A stretch of 64,000 nt of DNA from Clitopilus passeckerianus (lineage: Eukaryota; Basidiomycota; Agaricomycetes; Agaricales; Entolomataceae), in the NCBI GenBank assembly GCA_944990035.1, contig CALYLX010000146.1:372001-436000 (forward strand), written 5' to 3'. The notes below the pieces were generated by a model. It had not been told where the DNA came from, searched no databases, and saw only the letters and a program-made list of their open reading frames with translations. Position numbers and translations under genes: made by a program. Shown in pieces: positions 10,997-23,284 of the stretch. Position 1 is the stretch's first letter, and each line of letters opens with the position of its first letter.

Positions 10997-13107
10997 CTAT
11001 GCGGCTGAGACCATTTTCCCTACAGCGCCATCGCCAATACCGAAGAGAGCAGCAGCAGATAAAGCTTCCGGAGTAGCGCCCAAAAGAAAGGACGAATGGT
11101 CTGGCGCAAATCCCTCCGAGGTAATTGTGGTTGTGATGCTCATACTGGTGATAGAGGGCAGCCGACGATGTGCAGAAGAGTTGTCTCTCTGAGAGGTGCG
11201 TTCGGTGATCAGCGAAGCCGACGGAGAAATCGCTGTGGAGCCTGTCGGGCTCGTAATGCGGCTGGTGGCGCTGGAAGGAGACATGGGAGAGATAGGTGGT
11301 GACGAAAGACCTTGTCTCTGCTTCTCGGCATCAGCGAGTGAGTGCATTTCGCGTTTATCAATCTTGCCATTTCTGGTCATGGGGAATTCATCGAGCGCGA
11401 GGAAACGCGTCGGCACGGCGTAATATGGCTGGATTTTGGCGGTGGCCTCTCGGACAGCTGTGAGATCGACTGTCGAGGGAGTGACGAAGCCCCAGAGCTC
11501 TGAGCCAACGAGGAGAGCAACAGCGTTCTTAACTGGGTCGTGCGTCTAAGAGGGGCAGAGGGTCAGATCAAGCTATAAAAAAACCATTGACGTTAACACT
11601 TACTCTCATGGCCATCGTAACACCATCTAATTCAATCCTGAACCCCTTGACTTTGACCTGATCGTCTGCTCTCCCCATATGCTCCAGCTGCCCGTCCTTC
11701 CTCCATCTTCCTAGATCGCCTGTGTTGAACATCATTCTATCGCCCTCGATGAAGGGGTCCTTCTTCCACCGTTCGGCTGTCTTCTCTGGCAGGTTCAGAT
11801 ACCCGTTACTGACGCCGACTCCTCCAACCCACATGCACCCAACTTGTCCAATAGCATTGGCACGCGTATTGGAAGGATCACGAGAGAGGATATAGACGTT
11901 GGTATTGGGAATTGGTTTACCGATAGAAAGTGGGTAGCCAGGTGTATGCGGCTGAACAGTATTGCAGATGGAAATTTCGGTCGGCCCACAACAGTTATTG
12001 AATTGAGTGTACCTTGCCCACTTGTCAGCGAGTGCTAAAATTGCGAATGGGAGTGAGTATGAATCAAATTCCAGAGGTGGAAGTTCACCTACTCTGCGGG
12101 CATGGCTCGCCGCCGACAATTACGTGCTTTAGATTGGGATAGTCAGCAGGATCATGGCACGTCAATATGCTCGGGGTTGCGATCACAACGTCGACAGTCT
12201 TGAGGAGCGCTACCCAATATTTGAACTTATTTCCGCGCAAGCATAGAGTGCAGCCGTTGTACAGGGACCCAAGAATTTCCCAAGCGCCCATGTCGAATGC
12301 AATATTGAGCAGCTGGGCCACCCGGAGGCCAGGCCTCATTCCAACATTGCCCGGTGAACCGCTGATAACTGAAAATAGCAAGGTCAGAGGGCCGAAATTC
12401 AAGGTGTATTGAGACGCTCACCATTCGTAACCCCCCGGTGCCTGACATCGACACCTTTTGGTTGACCTGTGGAATGAATATATTAGCGAAGGTGATTGAT
12501 TGCCTACGATATGGTCCACTATACCTGTAGTGCCTGATGTGTAGATGCAGTAAGCCCCGTCCTCCGGAGTCGCGAGGTCGTCGACTTTCGTCGGCGTAGG
12601 ATTCGCTTCTTCCTCTTGAGTAAGGGTGGGTTCCAGTGAGATTATGGGTACCTGGGCGAAGGCTAGACGGTGCCTAAACTCTTCCATACAGAGAACCAGG
12701 GTGGGCGTAGCGTCTTCTAGCACAAATTTCAGAGTCTCGTCCGTTATCGTCATCGCATCCAATGGCACATATTGGCCACCGCTCTTGAGAATTGCTAGGA
12801 TTCCAGCAACCAGGGGAATCGAGCGCCGTCCCAAGAGGCATACTCGTGTCCCAGGTCGAATGCCGTTTCTCCTCAACACGTGTGCCAGTCTATCCGAGCA
12901 CACATCTAGTCCCGCAAATGTTATCTTCTGGTTGTAAGGAGTGTCCTCGACCGCGATAGCCAAAGGTTGTGTACGAGCATGGTGTTCAAAGGAGTGGTGA
13001 ACAATGGGGATCCTGACGGCGCGACTTGGCCCAATGCCGTACTGATAGAACAGGGACCTATCCGTCGACGAAAGATGGGCAAGAGGTGCGTTAGAACTTG
13101 GGCGCAT
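10997..13107 (-). CDS. NRPS-like stand-alone adenylation-domain protein
   Basis: Adenylate-forming enzyme of about 630 residues. The start ATG at 13107 gives MRPSSNAPLAHLSSTDRSLF; the longer frame to 13242 opens with TTG. Core motifs are in order: A3 AYCIYTSGTTGQPKGV (split by an intron near 12525), AFDMGAWEILGSLY, A5 NNCCGPTEISICNT, A7 FNTGDLGRW, A8 GRADDQVKVKGFRIEL, and A10 MTRNGKIDKREM with the catalytic Lys. About six introns. After A10 the protein continues only as a Ser/Thr/Pro-rich tail of about 120 residues and stops at 10997. No carrier (Asp-Ser-Leu), thioesterase or reductase domain is present. Predicted chemistry: ATP-dependent activation of an amino or carboxylic acid as acyl-AMP. 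The acceptor is unknown. Downstream on the same strand as the acyltransferase, it could share a pathway with it. Confidence 0.85.
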
Positions 13108-13536
13108 CTCGACGAGACCTCTTGCTGCTGGGAGGGAAAGGACGACGGGTCGAAGGAAACAAGGCAAGGCCTTGATTTGCCGACAAAAAAGAAGGGATAC
13201 AGATTCCGTAACAGGGCAGGGCCTGTCAACAATGCCGGTCAAATCTATCAGGCAAACCTGGCAAGGAACGTCGGCCTGGCGTTAGCAATATTACGCCCCA
13301 TTTGACAGCTTGTCCGACGGGGCCTGTATCAAATCTTGTTCGACGCGAATAATATGCGGTTTCTTTGATTTCCCACAACATAGAACCCCCATTTGGGCTC
13401 AAATGGACGAAAGGTGGACGAAATACTGAATGGTATTACGATCCCAAATCATGATATAGAACTTCCAAGAAAAGGTTACCATATGGCTGAAAAGCGTCTA
13501 GCACGGAAACATGCAGTTTCATCATGGTAGGTATCA
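13108..13536. other. Intergenic region between acyltransferase and adenylation genes
   Basis: 429 bp between two minus-strand genes; probable acyltransferase 3' UTR and adenylation-gene promoter. No coding signal continues upstream of the ATG at 13107, apart from an in-frame open stretch without an ATG up to 13242. Confidence 0.35.
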
Positions 13537-15364
13537 TCAGCACAAGAATTCTTCAACCGCATCCTGTAACCCCTTCCAAAACCTTTCTATAGATCCCTCC
13601 TCAAAACCATTCTCATCAAAGTAAAGATTGAACCAGAGTTTCTTAGCGAAGGTATGCTGAAGCAGCAAAAGCCCTCCAGCCTTCTGCCGACTTGCCGTGG
13701 TGACAGAGCGGAGGTGAATGTTTGGATATGAAGTTCGAATATAAATAGCATCGAGGTTTCCGATCAGCGATAGGCCGAGGAGCGCTGAGCTTGGAGGAGG
13801 TGAAGTCGGTAGTAGTCCTGACGTAGGAACTGGGCGAACGCTGGGCAGCGTCACTGGTATTCCTCGAGCTCTTGAAGCCCGGTTCCTAGCCATTTCGAGG
13901 GAGCATGTAAGCAACCCTGGGGATTGGACTATTTGCCGGGTCTGGGCTTTTGCGGACCGTGCCCGATGCCAGAAAACTGCCTTCGTGGAGGGTGGGAATG
14001 ATGGAAGAACGACATTGAAATATGTCAACGCCAGAAACCAGTATGTTGATGCTGGATGTGGGGTCAGATGGGCGCGGAGGTTTATAGCCGTGTAGATCAT
14101 CCTGACGTTAAATGAGGTGAGAATAGGGTGGCATGTTGAAGGAAAAGACTGCCTACATTGGTAATTCAAAAGATGAATTTGCCATTCGAGACCACGCCAG
14201 GTTGCAGAGAGCAAACAGCGCATGGTTGATAGTCACCCCGTTAGCCTTGCAATGTTTTAGGATAGTTGTAGTTTGCTCTTCTGTAAACTCTCGTTCAAGC
14301 ATGATTGTTTTCTTGTGTCCACGATTACATCGAGGGAGAGTGTGGCCACCCTGAAGGCGCGATTAGGGTCGTGAATATGGAGGGAGGATGAACAGAGAGC
14401 CACGACTTACTATCTCTCGATCGGTAGCGAGGGCAAAATTGACTTTAGCTGCCGCTTTTGCAAATCTGCCCCGAGGTACAGCACATCTATTTTCGAAAGC
14501 TGGGGGTAAAGTGTCCTTCTAACCAGAACTTTCTCAGCCCTTGCGCAACAACAGCGTGGAATGTAGCAAGTTACCCAATCCGAGACTAGGTGAAGATCCT
14601 CAAGCAACTGCTCGTCGGTGCGATCAGAAGCCACCAATGCGAGTAGTTCATGCGTAGACTGGTGCAGAGCTGTGCCGTCCCCAGTAAAATGCGGCGCACC
14701 CATGAGGAGGTCGTAATCACCACTCTGCTCGCTGTTTCACCAGTCTCTGGGGTCGAAATTACGAGAACAGAAATATGGTCGTCCCCAATCATGCGTGGGC
14801 CGTTCATATATTCGTCGATGAGTTCTTCACAGTTGCATTAGTAGCTGAGTTTATGGACCAGGAGTCTAGACGGCTCACCATCTCTTGTGTCGTGGTTGAA
14901 AATGAGGCAACGACTAGCCCTCTCAAGTGCGTCTTCAACCGAGGCCGTAGGTGTGAATCTAGAAGTTCAAGATCGCCTGAGCTGAAGTTGGCTCAGGTTA
15001 TCCCAACCATAGAGATAAAACTTACGAGAAGCAGGGCATCGGTTTCTGTCCCGACTGTTCAACCTGGACAACGATTGAATCGAGCAAAGGCTCCCTCGTC
15101 CGAATAATTGCCCAAGCAATGGTAACTCTGGCCTTTGTCATACACGACTTCGGGGCTGTGAAAGCGATGTGTAGGAACCTGATAAAGAGAGATGAGTAGG
15201 CTATAGGCAGACCTCGCTGTGACTCACATATCTCCCAGAGCATCTTTGCTTGCGGGGTAGAAAGCTGATTCGCTATCACCAAAATACCGCTGGTATGCTA
15301 CCTTCCTGGATACCTTCCCTTCCTCAGAATGTACAGGTTGATCCATCCACTTCGAGGAGTCCAT
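13537..15364 (-). CDS. HXXXD-type (condensation-like) acyltransferase
   Basis: Free-standing member of the CoA-dependent acyltransferase/condensation fold. Key signal: GAPHFTGDGTALHQ (14655-14705), a HXXXDG active-site motif. Supporting segments are RVTIAWAIIRTREPLL (N-terminal), GGHTLPRCNRGHKKTIMLER and HCKANGVTINHALFALCNLAWSRMA (14170-14340), and a C-terminal half with LGLSLIGNLDAIY and RSVTTASRQKAGGLLLLQHTF ending at 13537. About five introns. The ATG at 15364 (MDSSKWMDQPVHSEEG) fits better than the in-frame ATG at 15515-15517, whose extra 51 residues are not family-like; this choice is uncertain. Expected role: transfer of an acyl group to an alcohol or amine. I recall similar proteins as common in Agaricomycetes, with unknown substrates. 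It lies upstream of, and in line with, the adenylation gene. Confidence 0.75.
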
Positions 15365-15596
15365 GAGTAACGAGATTTGCTTCGGGCTGGAGGTAATAAA
15401 GGGATCGTGGTTCTTGACAGAGATCCTACATTGACAGATTCGCCACCACGTCGAATTACTGGCATCTGCCAAGCGCGATCGAGAAGCTGATTTTGGGTTC
15501 ACGCCTACCGGGATCATCGGGCCGATATCCCGCCAGTAATCTCAAGTCCCTAACTCAGACTTGGTCAACCGATCTCAGGCTCGCTCTCATTCTCAC

Positions 15597-17137
15597 ATGG
15601 CCTCTTCTCAAATCAAGGACGTTCTCCTGGTCGGCTTTGGAGCGGTCGGCGCCATATGTGAGAACGTAGATCACTGTCATTTACGGTAGACTACTGAGAA
15701 AATTCGTTGTAGATTCCTTGATCTTGCAGAGAAGCGGACAAGTTCGAGTTACGGCGGTTGCGAGAAGCAACTATAAAGCAGTCAAAGGTAGCGGCTGACT
15801 GTTACTGAGTAGGAGGATATCCGATAACTCTAAATCCATAGAACATGGCTTCCACATCAAGAGCGGCAAGTATGGAGAGATAAAAGGCTGGCGGCCAGAC
15901 CGCTGTAAGTTCTTTCATATCTTTATCTTTGATGTATCGAGACCTTATGAGCCTGGATGTAGTGGTGAACTCCGTAGTCGAGGCTGCGGACAGGCCGTAT
16001 TCATACGTGTTTCTGACTACAAAGGCAATCCCAGAAAGGACGCCTACTCCAAGCATCCTAAAGCCTCTGCTCTCGTCGCCGTATGTGGACTCGCATGCTC
16101 AGCCGACATATGTTCTATTTCAGAATGGGCTCGGAGTGGAACGCGATCTATAAAGCCGCAAAGAAGATTGGAAAGGGTGAACCCAGCATTATCAGCACAG
16201 CCGTTTACATAGGAACAAACCTTCTAGGCCCTAATGTGGTTGAGCACAATCACTTTGTGAGTTCAAGCTTCGCTCAAGCTGTTATGATAGTAGTCTCAAC
16301 CCTAGCCTTTTAGGACCGAGTTACAATGGGTGCTTATAGACACAATAATTACACCACTGAGTTCAATACTGCTGAAGAGACAGTGCTTCTCAAGGATCTC
16401 GGCAATATATTAGAGGCAGGAGGCTCAGAAATAACCATCGTTCCCGAGATACAGAGGAAGAAGTTCTCAAAGAATTTGTGGAATATCGCATTTGCATCGA
16501 TCGCTACACTTACGCAGTAAGTGATTCTTCAACTGGCTCTACAACAAAGTGGTCTCAGCAACCTATAGAAATCGTTTACCAGCCCTCTGGCGTCCACCTC
16601 CTGCTGACGGCCAACCCTATTATGCTCCTTACGTCTCGCCGACCACTGCACATCTGATTGATGAGTATACGTTACCCACTGTATTGGCCATTATGAAAGA
16701 GCTTGTTGTGCTTGGTGAGTCCCCAACTTTGTAAGATACAACCTAGACGCCTGAAATGACTTTCCGTGATTGTAGGCCGTGCTATCGGATACCCTGACTC
16801 TCCGGATGGATTACCGTCTTCAATTGGGGATGAGATCATAAACAATACTAAGTCGCTGCATGTTGTTCCTGAGAGCAATCACAAGCCTAGCATGTTGCTT
16901 GATATGGAACAAGATCAGCCTATAGAAGTCGAGGTCATTGTAGGGGAAGTGGTTAGAATGGCGAAAAGTCGAGGTATTGAAATACCAGTATGTTATCTAC
17001 ATTGCTTTTTATACTCAACTTTTCTGAAGGTACCACAGCGTGTGGAAATGCTTTATGCACTTTTGCTTGTAATCCAGAACCAGATATTCCGCAAGGCAGA
17101 GGAACATGCCAGTGATAATCAAAAGGCGTGTCAATGA
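15597..17137 (+). CDS. Ketopantoate reductase (2-dehydropantoate 2-reductase) family protein
   Basis: NAD(P)H-dependent oxidoreductase of the PanE/ApbA fold. The first exon (ATG at 15597, MASSQIKDVLLVGFGAVGAIY) carries the Rossmann Gly-rich loop GFGAVG. Later exons give SYVFLTTKAIPE, YVLFQNGLGVERDLYKAAK, and the C-terminal-domain signature KKFSKNLWNIAFASIATLT, whose Lys and Asn match the catalytic/pantoate-binding residues of the family. The protein runs on with GRAIGYPDSPDGLPSS and ends at 17137. Roughly seven short introns, total about 420 residues, longer than bacterial PanE as is usual in fungi. Canonical role: NADPH reduction of ketopantoate to pantoate in CoA/phosphopantetheine synthesis. 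Many fungal paralogues act on other 2-keto acids, so the substrate is open. It is divergent from the acyltransferase. Confidence 0.85.
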
Positions 17138-17554
17138 AAGGGTCCTGTCAAATGTGATTTAGTAGCGATATCAATCTATATTTTGTTTCCATCATGCTTC
17201 TGAGAAGTCTCGCGGGTGAGCTGGGCGCTATATGAGCGTCTGGAAGATATTATGAACGAACTGAACAAGCTGAAAGTTGTTGAAACTTCCCGCCTCCAAC
17301 GGTGATTATGGCTTGGTTGCTGTACAGGATCAAGTGCAGCTTGTTTGTTTCTTGTTTACGTTCCCACGGGAGCCGAACAGCATAAAACACGCGGCCTGTT
17401 GACTCATTTACCTCAACGACTCTTTCACCCACAATCTAGTGGCCACTCGGTTGCGGTTGAAAGCGCCTTTTTTCAGTACTAAACAAAACGATTTGGAATT
17501 GCGATCAATTGAACGCTTTCGTTTTCGTACCTCACAAGATAACTCTCATCATCT
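17138..17554. other. Intergenic region, reductase / Argonaute
   Basis: 417 bp, tandem arrangement. Contains the reductase 3' UTR and the presumed Argonaute promoter. No gene, repeat or RNA motif recognised. Confidence 0.35.
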
Positions 17555-20500
17555 ATGTCCTACCGAGGTGCCGATAGAGGTGGTCGTGGTGGAGGCCGCG
17601 GCAGAGGTGGCGGCGACAGAGGTCGTGGTGGTTTCGCTGATCGTGGAGGCCGTGGAGGCTTTCAAGGTGGTCGTGGTGGTGGCCCTCGAGAACAGGGAGG
17701 GTATGCCACATTTTCTCCGTCAGCAAAATCTAGCCGAGATTGATAGATATACAGCATCTTTTCGACTGGCCAGCCCGCTCGCATCGACACGAGGTTGACC
17801 GACAACACTCAACAAGCATTGCTGACTTCATTCAGCAAAATCAAACTAACTGGAGATGAAATACCGCTTCGCCCGGATTTTGGAACTAAGGGCAGACCAG
17901 TTACACTTCGAGCCAACTTCTTCCCCGTCAAGTTCCCTGCTGACGCAACATGGTACGAATACAACGTCGAAATCACACCCAAGATGAACACGGCCATGCG
18001 CCGTGTTAAGAGACGTATCTTCCAACTTGCCGAACAGACCGCAGACTGGTCCCAGAGCGAGTTGAAGGGCAATGTGGCACATGATCATGCCTCGAAACTT
18101 GTGTCATGCAAGAAGCTACCCCAGCCTCTACACATCAATGTACCCTATTACGATGAAGATGAGGATGGTCCCAAGCCGACGAGCAAGGTCTACACTCTTG
18201 TCTTCGATTTCTCGCAGAACGTCGACGTTGGTAGTTTGATGAAGTATGTCTCTTCATCTTCGATTCAACTCAAAGCTAATCTTTGTTTTCCATCAGCTAT
18301 CTACAGGGTGACCCGCAACATAGGCAGTTTGACATAGCACCTCTTACAGCCTTGTTCAATATCCTCTTGGCGGCACATCCCAATCGTTCTGGAGGAAACG
18401 GTGTCATGGTTGGCAGAAATCGCTTCTTCTTCCCCTCTAATGCGGCTATTCCCGATGACCTTGGCGGAGGCGTTGAAGCATGGAGAGGATTCTATTCCTC
18501 TGCTCGACCAGCCCATAATCAGCTGATGGTCAACGTCAATGGTGAGCTTTATCAAGGGATCGTGCTGATTATATATTGACACGTACGGTGATAGTTGCAA
18601 CCACTGCATTTCACAAACCGGGAAATCTTGCCCAAATCATGCTCGAGTTCCGCAATGTCAATCCTAGCGGCAATATGAAGGCATTTGTCAAAGGTCTTCG
18701 TATCAAGACTCTCCACCTCGGCTATAAGAAGACTATCAAGACGCTCACCAATCTCAATCCTCGACAATACAGTTTCGAGACATCGGAGTTCGGGAAGGTC
18801 ACTGTTGAACAATACTTCCAGAAGAGTACGTTTCAATGTCAGTCCACTCGTACCCTGTTGCTTACATCTGCTGCAGAATACAATAGAAAGTTGCAGCATC
18901 CAGAAATACCTCTGATCGATGTCGGCGGCCAGAAGACAAACTATATTCCCCCTGAGCTGTGCGAGGTCATCTCCGGACAACCCTATCGAGGCAAGCTCAC
19001 GGATGACCATACTGCTGCCATGATTAGGATCGCAGCCAAGCCTCCTAACATCAACGCTCAGGCGATCGTTTCCCGTGGGCTCAACGAGCTTGGTTTGCGC
19101 GATAACTTGGGCCCCCTGAAATCCTTTGGTGTCAGCATTGGGACCGAGATGGCTGGTGTTCCAGGAAGAATCCTTACCCCTCCCAAGGTCGGTTATGGAC
19201 AAGGTCAACCCAGCGTAGACGACCGTGCTAGCTGGAATTTGAAGGACGTAAAGTTTGCCGTTGGGGGCAAACTCAACAAATGGGGCGTGCTTCTCATCAG
19301 CGATGGCATCCGGGACGAATTCAATGGGACCGCTGATCCAGAGCTCACCCGAACTCTCCAGGGATTCGTGAGCATGTTGAAGAAATGCGGAATGTCGGTT
19401 GACGGTCCACCCGTCACGCTTGTGGAAGCCAGGGTGCCTCGCAGGTCTAATAATGATCCCATTCGCGCTGGTGCATACAACGAGATCAAGAAGGCCCTCA
19501 TGGGCTCGAAGATTCGACCCACTTTCTTGATGGTAATGCTATCCAATGGCGACAAACATATCTATTCCGGAATCAAACATCTCTGTGATTGTGTGCTCGG
19601 TGTTCGTGAGTACTATATATATCATAGTTTTGTCCGTCAAGTCTGCTAACCCGTCTGATTTAGCGACTGTATGCGTTCAAGTTGGCAAGATTCGCAAGGA
19701 CAAAGGTCAAACCGATTAAGACACGTAAGATCGTGGATAATTGCTGAATAAGTATTTGTCTTTCTAGGTCAACTGCAGTATTTCGCCAACGTTGCTCTCA
19801 AGTTCAACATGAAGCTCGGCGGTGTCAAGTACGCCATTTTTAAATATCCTTCTTCAGATTTCTGACCGCCAGACTAGCCATAAGCTGGATGCCGAAAGCA
19901 TGGGCCTGTTGATGCAGAAGCCTACTATGCTTGTAGGCATTGATGTCACTCATCCCGGCCCAGGCAGTGTCAAGGAGACCCCGTCAATAGCTGCAGTAGT
20001 TGCCAGCATTGATGGTCACTATGCGCAATTCCCTGCAAGCATGGAGATTCAGAAGAGTAAACAAGAGGTCTGTTATTCGATTATCTATTCGAACTCGACC
20101 TAACGTTTCTTGTAGATGGTTGCCAACCTCGCTGCCATGATGAAGGAACGGCTAGATGCGTTCCAGGCGAAGAGTGGCAGGCTCCCAATGCGCGTGCTGC
20201 TCTACCGCGACGGCGTCTCGGAGGTATGTTTTAAGACATTCCTGTTGCCAAGATACTCAGATTTCTCCAAAAAGGGTCAATTCCAAACTGTCGTCAATGA
20301 CGAGCTACCCAGGATCAAAGCGGCATTCCAGATGTTCGACCGACCCCAAGCTCCATATCGACCAGAGCTCACTATCGTCATCTGCGTAAGTATCACCAGC
20401 AGTCGTCGATTTACCGTTTCTTACGGATCTATCCAGGGAAAGAGACACCACACGAGATTCTATCCTACAGACCAGAATGGTGCTGACCATAACGGAAACC

Positions 20501-20968
20501 CCAAGGCTGGGACTGTCGTCGACCAAGGCGTCACTTCCATCTACAATTTTGATTTCTTCCTTCAAGGTATTTATTCACCGAGTAAAACGAATTAAACTAT
20601 ACTTACTCGTCCTTTAATCAGCACATGGAGGTCTACAAGGCACCACCCGGCCTACGCATTATTACGTTGTGCACGACGAAATCGGATTCAAGGCCGATCA
20701 GCTCCAAGGCCTGACCAACTCCGTCAGCTACCTCTTCGCGCGAGCTACTAAAGCCGTCAGCCTGGTTTCTCCTGCCTACTACGCAGATCTTGCTTGTGAA
20801 CGTGGTCGATGTTACTTGCACAAGCTCCTCCAAGGAATAGCATCCGATGCCATTTCATCAGTCAGCAGCTCGAATGATGAGATGGCTGCTGCAGTACGGC
20901 GGGAGGCGCAAGGTCTGTGGGGGGCAGGCGTTCATAACAATCTCAAACGGTCCATGTTCTATCTATGA
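17555..20968 (+). CDS. Argonaute, slicer-type RNA-silencing effector
   Basis: QDE-2-like Argonaute of about 930 residues. Exon 1 (ATG at 17555) encodes an RGG/GRG-rich stretch of about 45 residues, followed by an intron (17701-17772) and the N domain (ALLTSFSKIKLTGDEIPLRP). A PAZ/linker region follows (GKVTVEQYFQKKYNRKLQHP, LIDVGGQKTNYIPPELC), then MID (RDEFNGT... region) and PIWI. The PIWI catalytic residues are all visible: the Asp of LVGIDVTHPGPGS, the Asp of LLYRDGVSEG and the His of TRPTHYYVVHDE. The protein ends HNNLKRSMFYL, the usual short hydrophobic C-terminus. About eleven short introns; the acceptor at 19874-19875 restores VNHKLD. Role: binds small guide RNA and cleaves complementary RNA (quelling/RNAi) in cytoplasm or nuclear periphery. 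No Dicer or RNA-dependent polymerase lies nearby. Confidence 0.95.
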
Positions 20969-21169
20969 TTATACCCGTCGGCATGTATATGATTTTCTTG
21001 TTACTTCATACCGTAACGTTGTAATAAATTCTAGTATTCGGTCTCCTTGTATTTATGTATTACTCACGTCGTTTGTAAATATATTCTATGATTTCTCCGT
21101 CTGCACAACTAGCAACTGACTTCAAGTACCTCCGATATATTCCTCTCTTCATTGTGTCCTACAGGTTTC

Positions 21170-23018
21170 TCACCACTCCCAGGTCGGTCTATGGATGACC
21201 TCCCTACCCGCTCCGTAGTAGCAGCACCCCCATTGTTCGGGGTCGATGTCTTTACCAAAACGATGCCTGTCGGCTTTCGAGGCGCCCTGGTATTCACCAT
21301 TGGGACACTTGTCAATGGCGAACCATCTTGGATCATCGAAATCTGCTATGTCGCTGTAGTTGACACCGATGAAACGCAGATTCTGGGCCAATGAGAGCAG
21401 GCGTTCAAGGGCATTACCAATTCGAATTCTATGCCATCGAATCCAGGCGGGTTGTCCTCCTCGTTAACAAATTCGTCGTCGTACTCAGCTTCCTGGTGCC
21501 CAGGCTTATCATCTTCATCTTCTCCATCCCCATCTTCATGCCCGGACCCTTCCTGTTCCTCTTCATCTTCGGAGTCTTCGTCCTGTGAGTTATTGCTCGT
21601 TTCCGACCATGATTGCCATAGGCGAAGGTGGATTGGACTAAAATGCGTTAATTTTGGAAGAGACGCAATGATGTGGGTAGTCGTGACCTCATCCTGTTCT
21701 ACAATGAGGCTGTCATCGGGCAACAAGCAAAGTAGAATGGCGCACCGCTTTTAAATCTGTAGGCTCCTATTCTGGATCAGACCGCAGAATGACCAAGGCA
21801 AATCTTCTCAGGTTGGGGACAAATGAGATGAGGCCGTTGATGTAGTTTGCATCGAAATATGGTGAGCGCAGGACTAGGGATTCTAGGTCGGGTGTCCCTG
21901 ACAGGATTGCCGATTGAAAATTACCCTCCTTCATCTCAAAAGACTCTAGAGTTATATCCAGATGTCGAAGGGTATGTATGGTCACGGAGGGGATGTCAAC
22001 GGCGAGCGGGAGCCAATCGACGTAGAGGCTATGGACGTATGCAAGTTCCGAGAGGTCCACTGCCTGTGGGCTGCATATGCGCGCGCCAATTCTGCCACGG
22101 ATGCAGAGTGCCTCAATAGTACGATGAGAAGCAAAGAATTTGGCGTGATTCGAAGGAAGGCTGTGGCCTTCTATGGAAAGCCGCTTCAATTTCGGCCAAT
22201 ACCCTGCACTGAACATTTTTTGAATCGGTGTAGGTCCTACACGAGCGCAGTATTCTTCGCCGAAAAATAACTGGAGATCCTCTAATGCAGGGCAGCGATG
22301 CAGCAGCATTTCGGCCAACTTCCTGGAGTACTCAATGTGTGTTGTGATGTCGTCTTCAAAGAAGCGCTCGGAATAAGAGAATTGGGAAAGGTTTGAAAGA
22401 GCCCAAATCTGAAATCGAAGTCAGGAAGGAGAAGGGTATGGGATGGCTGTTAGGTGTATTCACCTTATATTCCGCTAATCTGAATTCAGCCATGAGATCG
22501 TCGGTGTTCCCTGCACCTGACCATTGTAACACCTCTACGGCGCGGATATTAGGACATTCCTGTACCAATACCTCAAAGAGCCCCGGATGAGGTCGTTCTA
22601 AGGTGAGCCAGCAAAATCGGGTGAGGTGTCGCATGTACTGCATAGCTTCCATTAGAGATTGGAGGGCGTTCTCGGAGGTCGTGACATACGTTGTCTTCTT
22701 GGGATAGATTGTAAATGTAGAACTGGGGACGGAAGGTGCTGGGTAGACAACTCCTCCTTGTGTTATTTCACCTTCAGGAAGAATGACAAGCTGTTGAATC
22801 TGGGATGCCAGGGAACGGTTCGAAACCAAGTTCCTCCAAAAAGATGCAGATTGTATGTCAATGCATATACGTCGGTCACGGTATTCAATGCAATCAGGGA
22901 TGATTATTGGTCGAAATGTTTTGGAAACGAGAGCAAGCGCAAGGAGATGAGAAGGTTCATCCAGAAAAGAGCAGATGGTGTCGATAAGTTCTAGTGGAAG
23001 GAGCTGAAGGAAGCCCAT
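21170..23018 (-). CDS. F-box protein with leucine-rich-repeat-like C-terminus
   Basis: The start ATG at 23018 opens directly into an F-box: MGFLQLLPLELIDTICSFLD followed by LALALVSKTFRPIIIPDCIE. The next segments (AVEVLQWSGAGN, MLLHRCPALEDLQLFFGEEY, YWPKLKRLSIEGHSLP, LRHLDITLESFEM, SGTPDLESLVLRSPYF, FVPNLRRFALVIL) look like degenerate leucine-rich repeats, as in many basidiomycete F-box proteins. A strongly acidic Glu/Asp-rich stretch follows (21450-21600), then LLSLAQNLRFIGVNYSDIA and a tail ending at 21170. Introns occur near 22380-22460, 21730-21770 and probably about 21435-21495. Presumed role: substrate adaptor of an SCF (Skp1-Cullin-F-box) ubiquitin ligase; the target is unknown. RBX1, the RING partner of such ligases, is also in this window but is not linked in any special way. 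Confidence 0.72.
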
Positions 23019-23284
23019 CCAGTGTACACTGGCAGTTGCCTTCCAGGTGATGGCGGGAATCAACGCTGCCCGAAGGAGTGCAGATACATCATGCCATAAC
23101 GCCGTCAAGGGGACAGGTCGACATGGTGGTTATTAATTACGTGGCGCGTTGGCTTTATCAGCGCGCAGCCACAGTGGTACGAATCTGGGGTCGGATCTGA
23201 ATCTACTGCACCATCCAGAAAGCGGTACATATAGTAGGTTCAAGATCAAGAGGTAGATTACACTTCTAGACTGGTTAAACATTA

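Noticed and set aside
13108..13242. Longer N-terminus of the adenylation enzyme
   Set aside because: The open frame begins with TTG and no acceptor joins it to an earlier exon; the ATG at 13107 matches the conserved start of the domain.
10997..15364. Single multidomain NRPS spanning both minus-strand genes
   Set aside because: The acyltransferase has its own stop at 13537-13539 and the adenylation gene its own ATG at 13107. The 429 bp between them is not open or splice-compatible, so they are better read as two genes.
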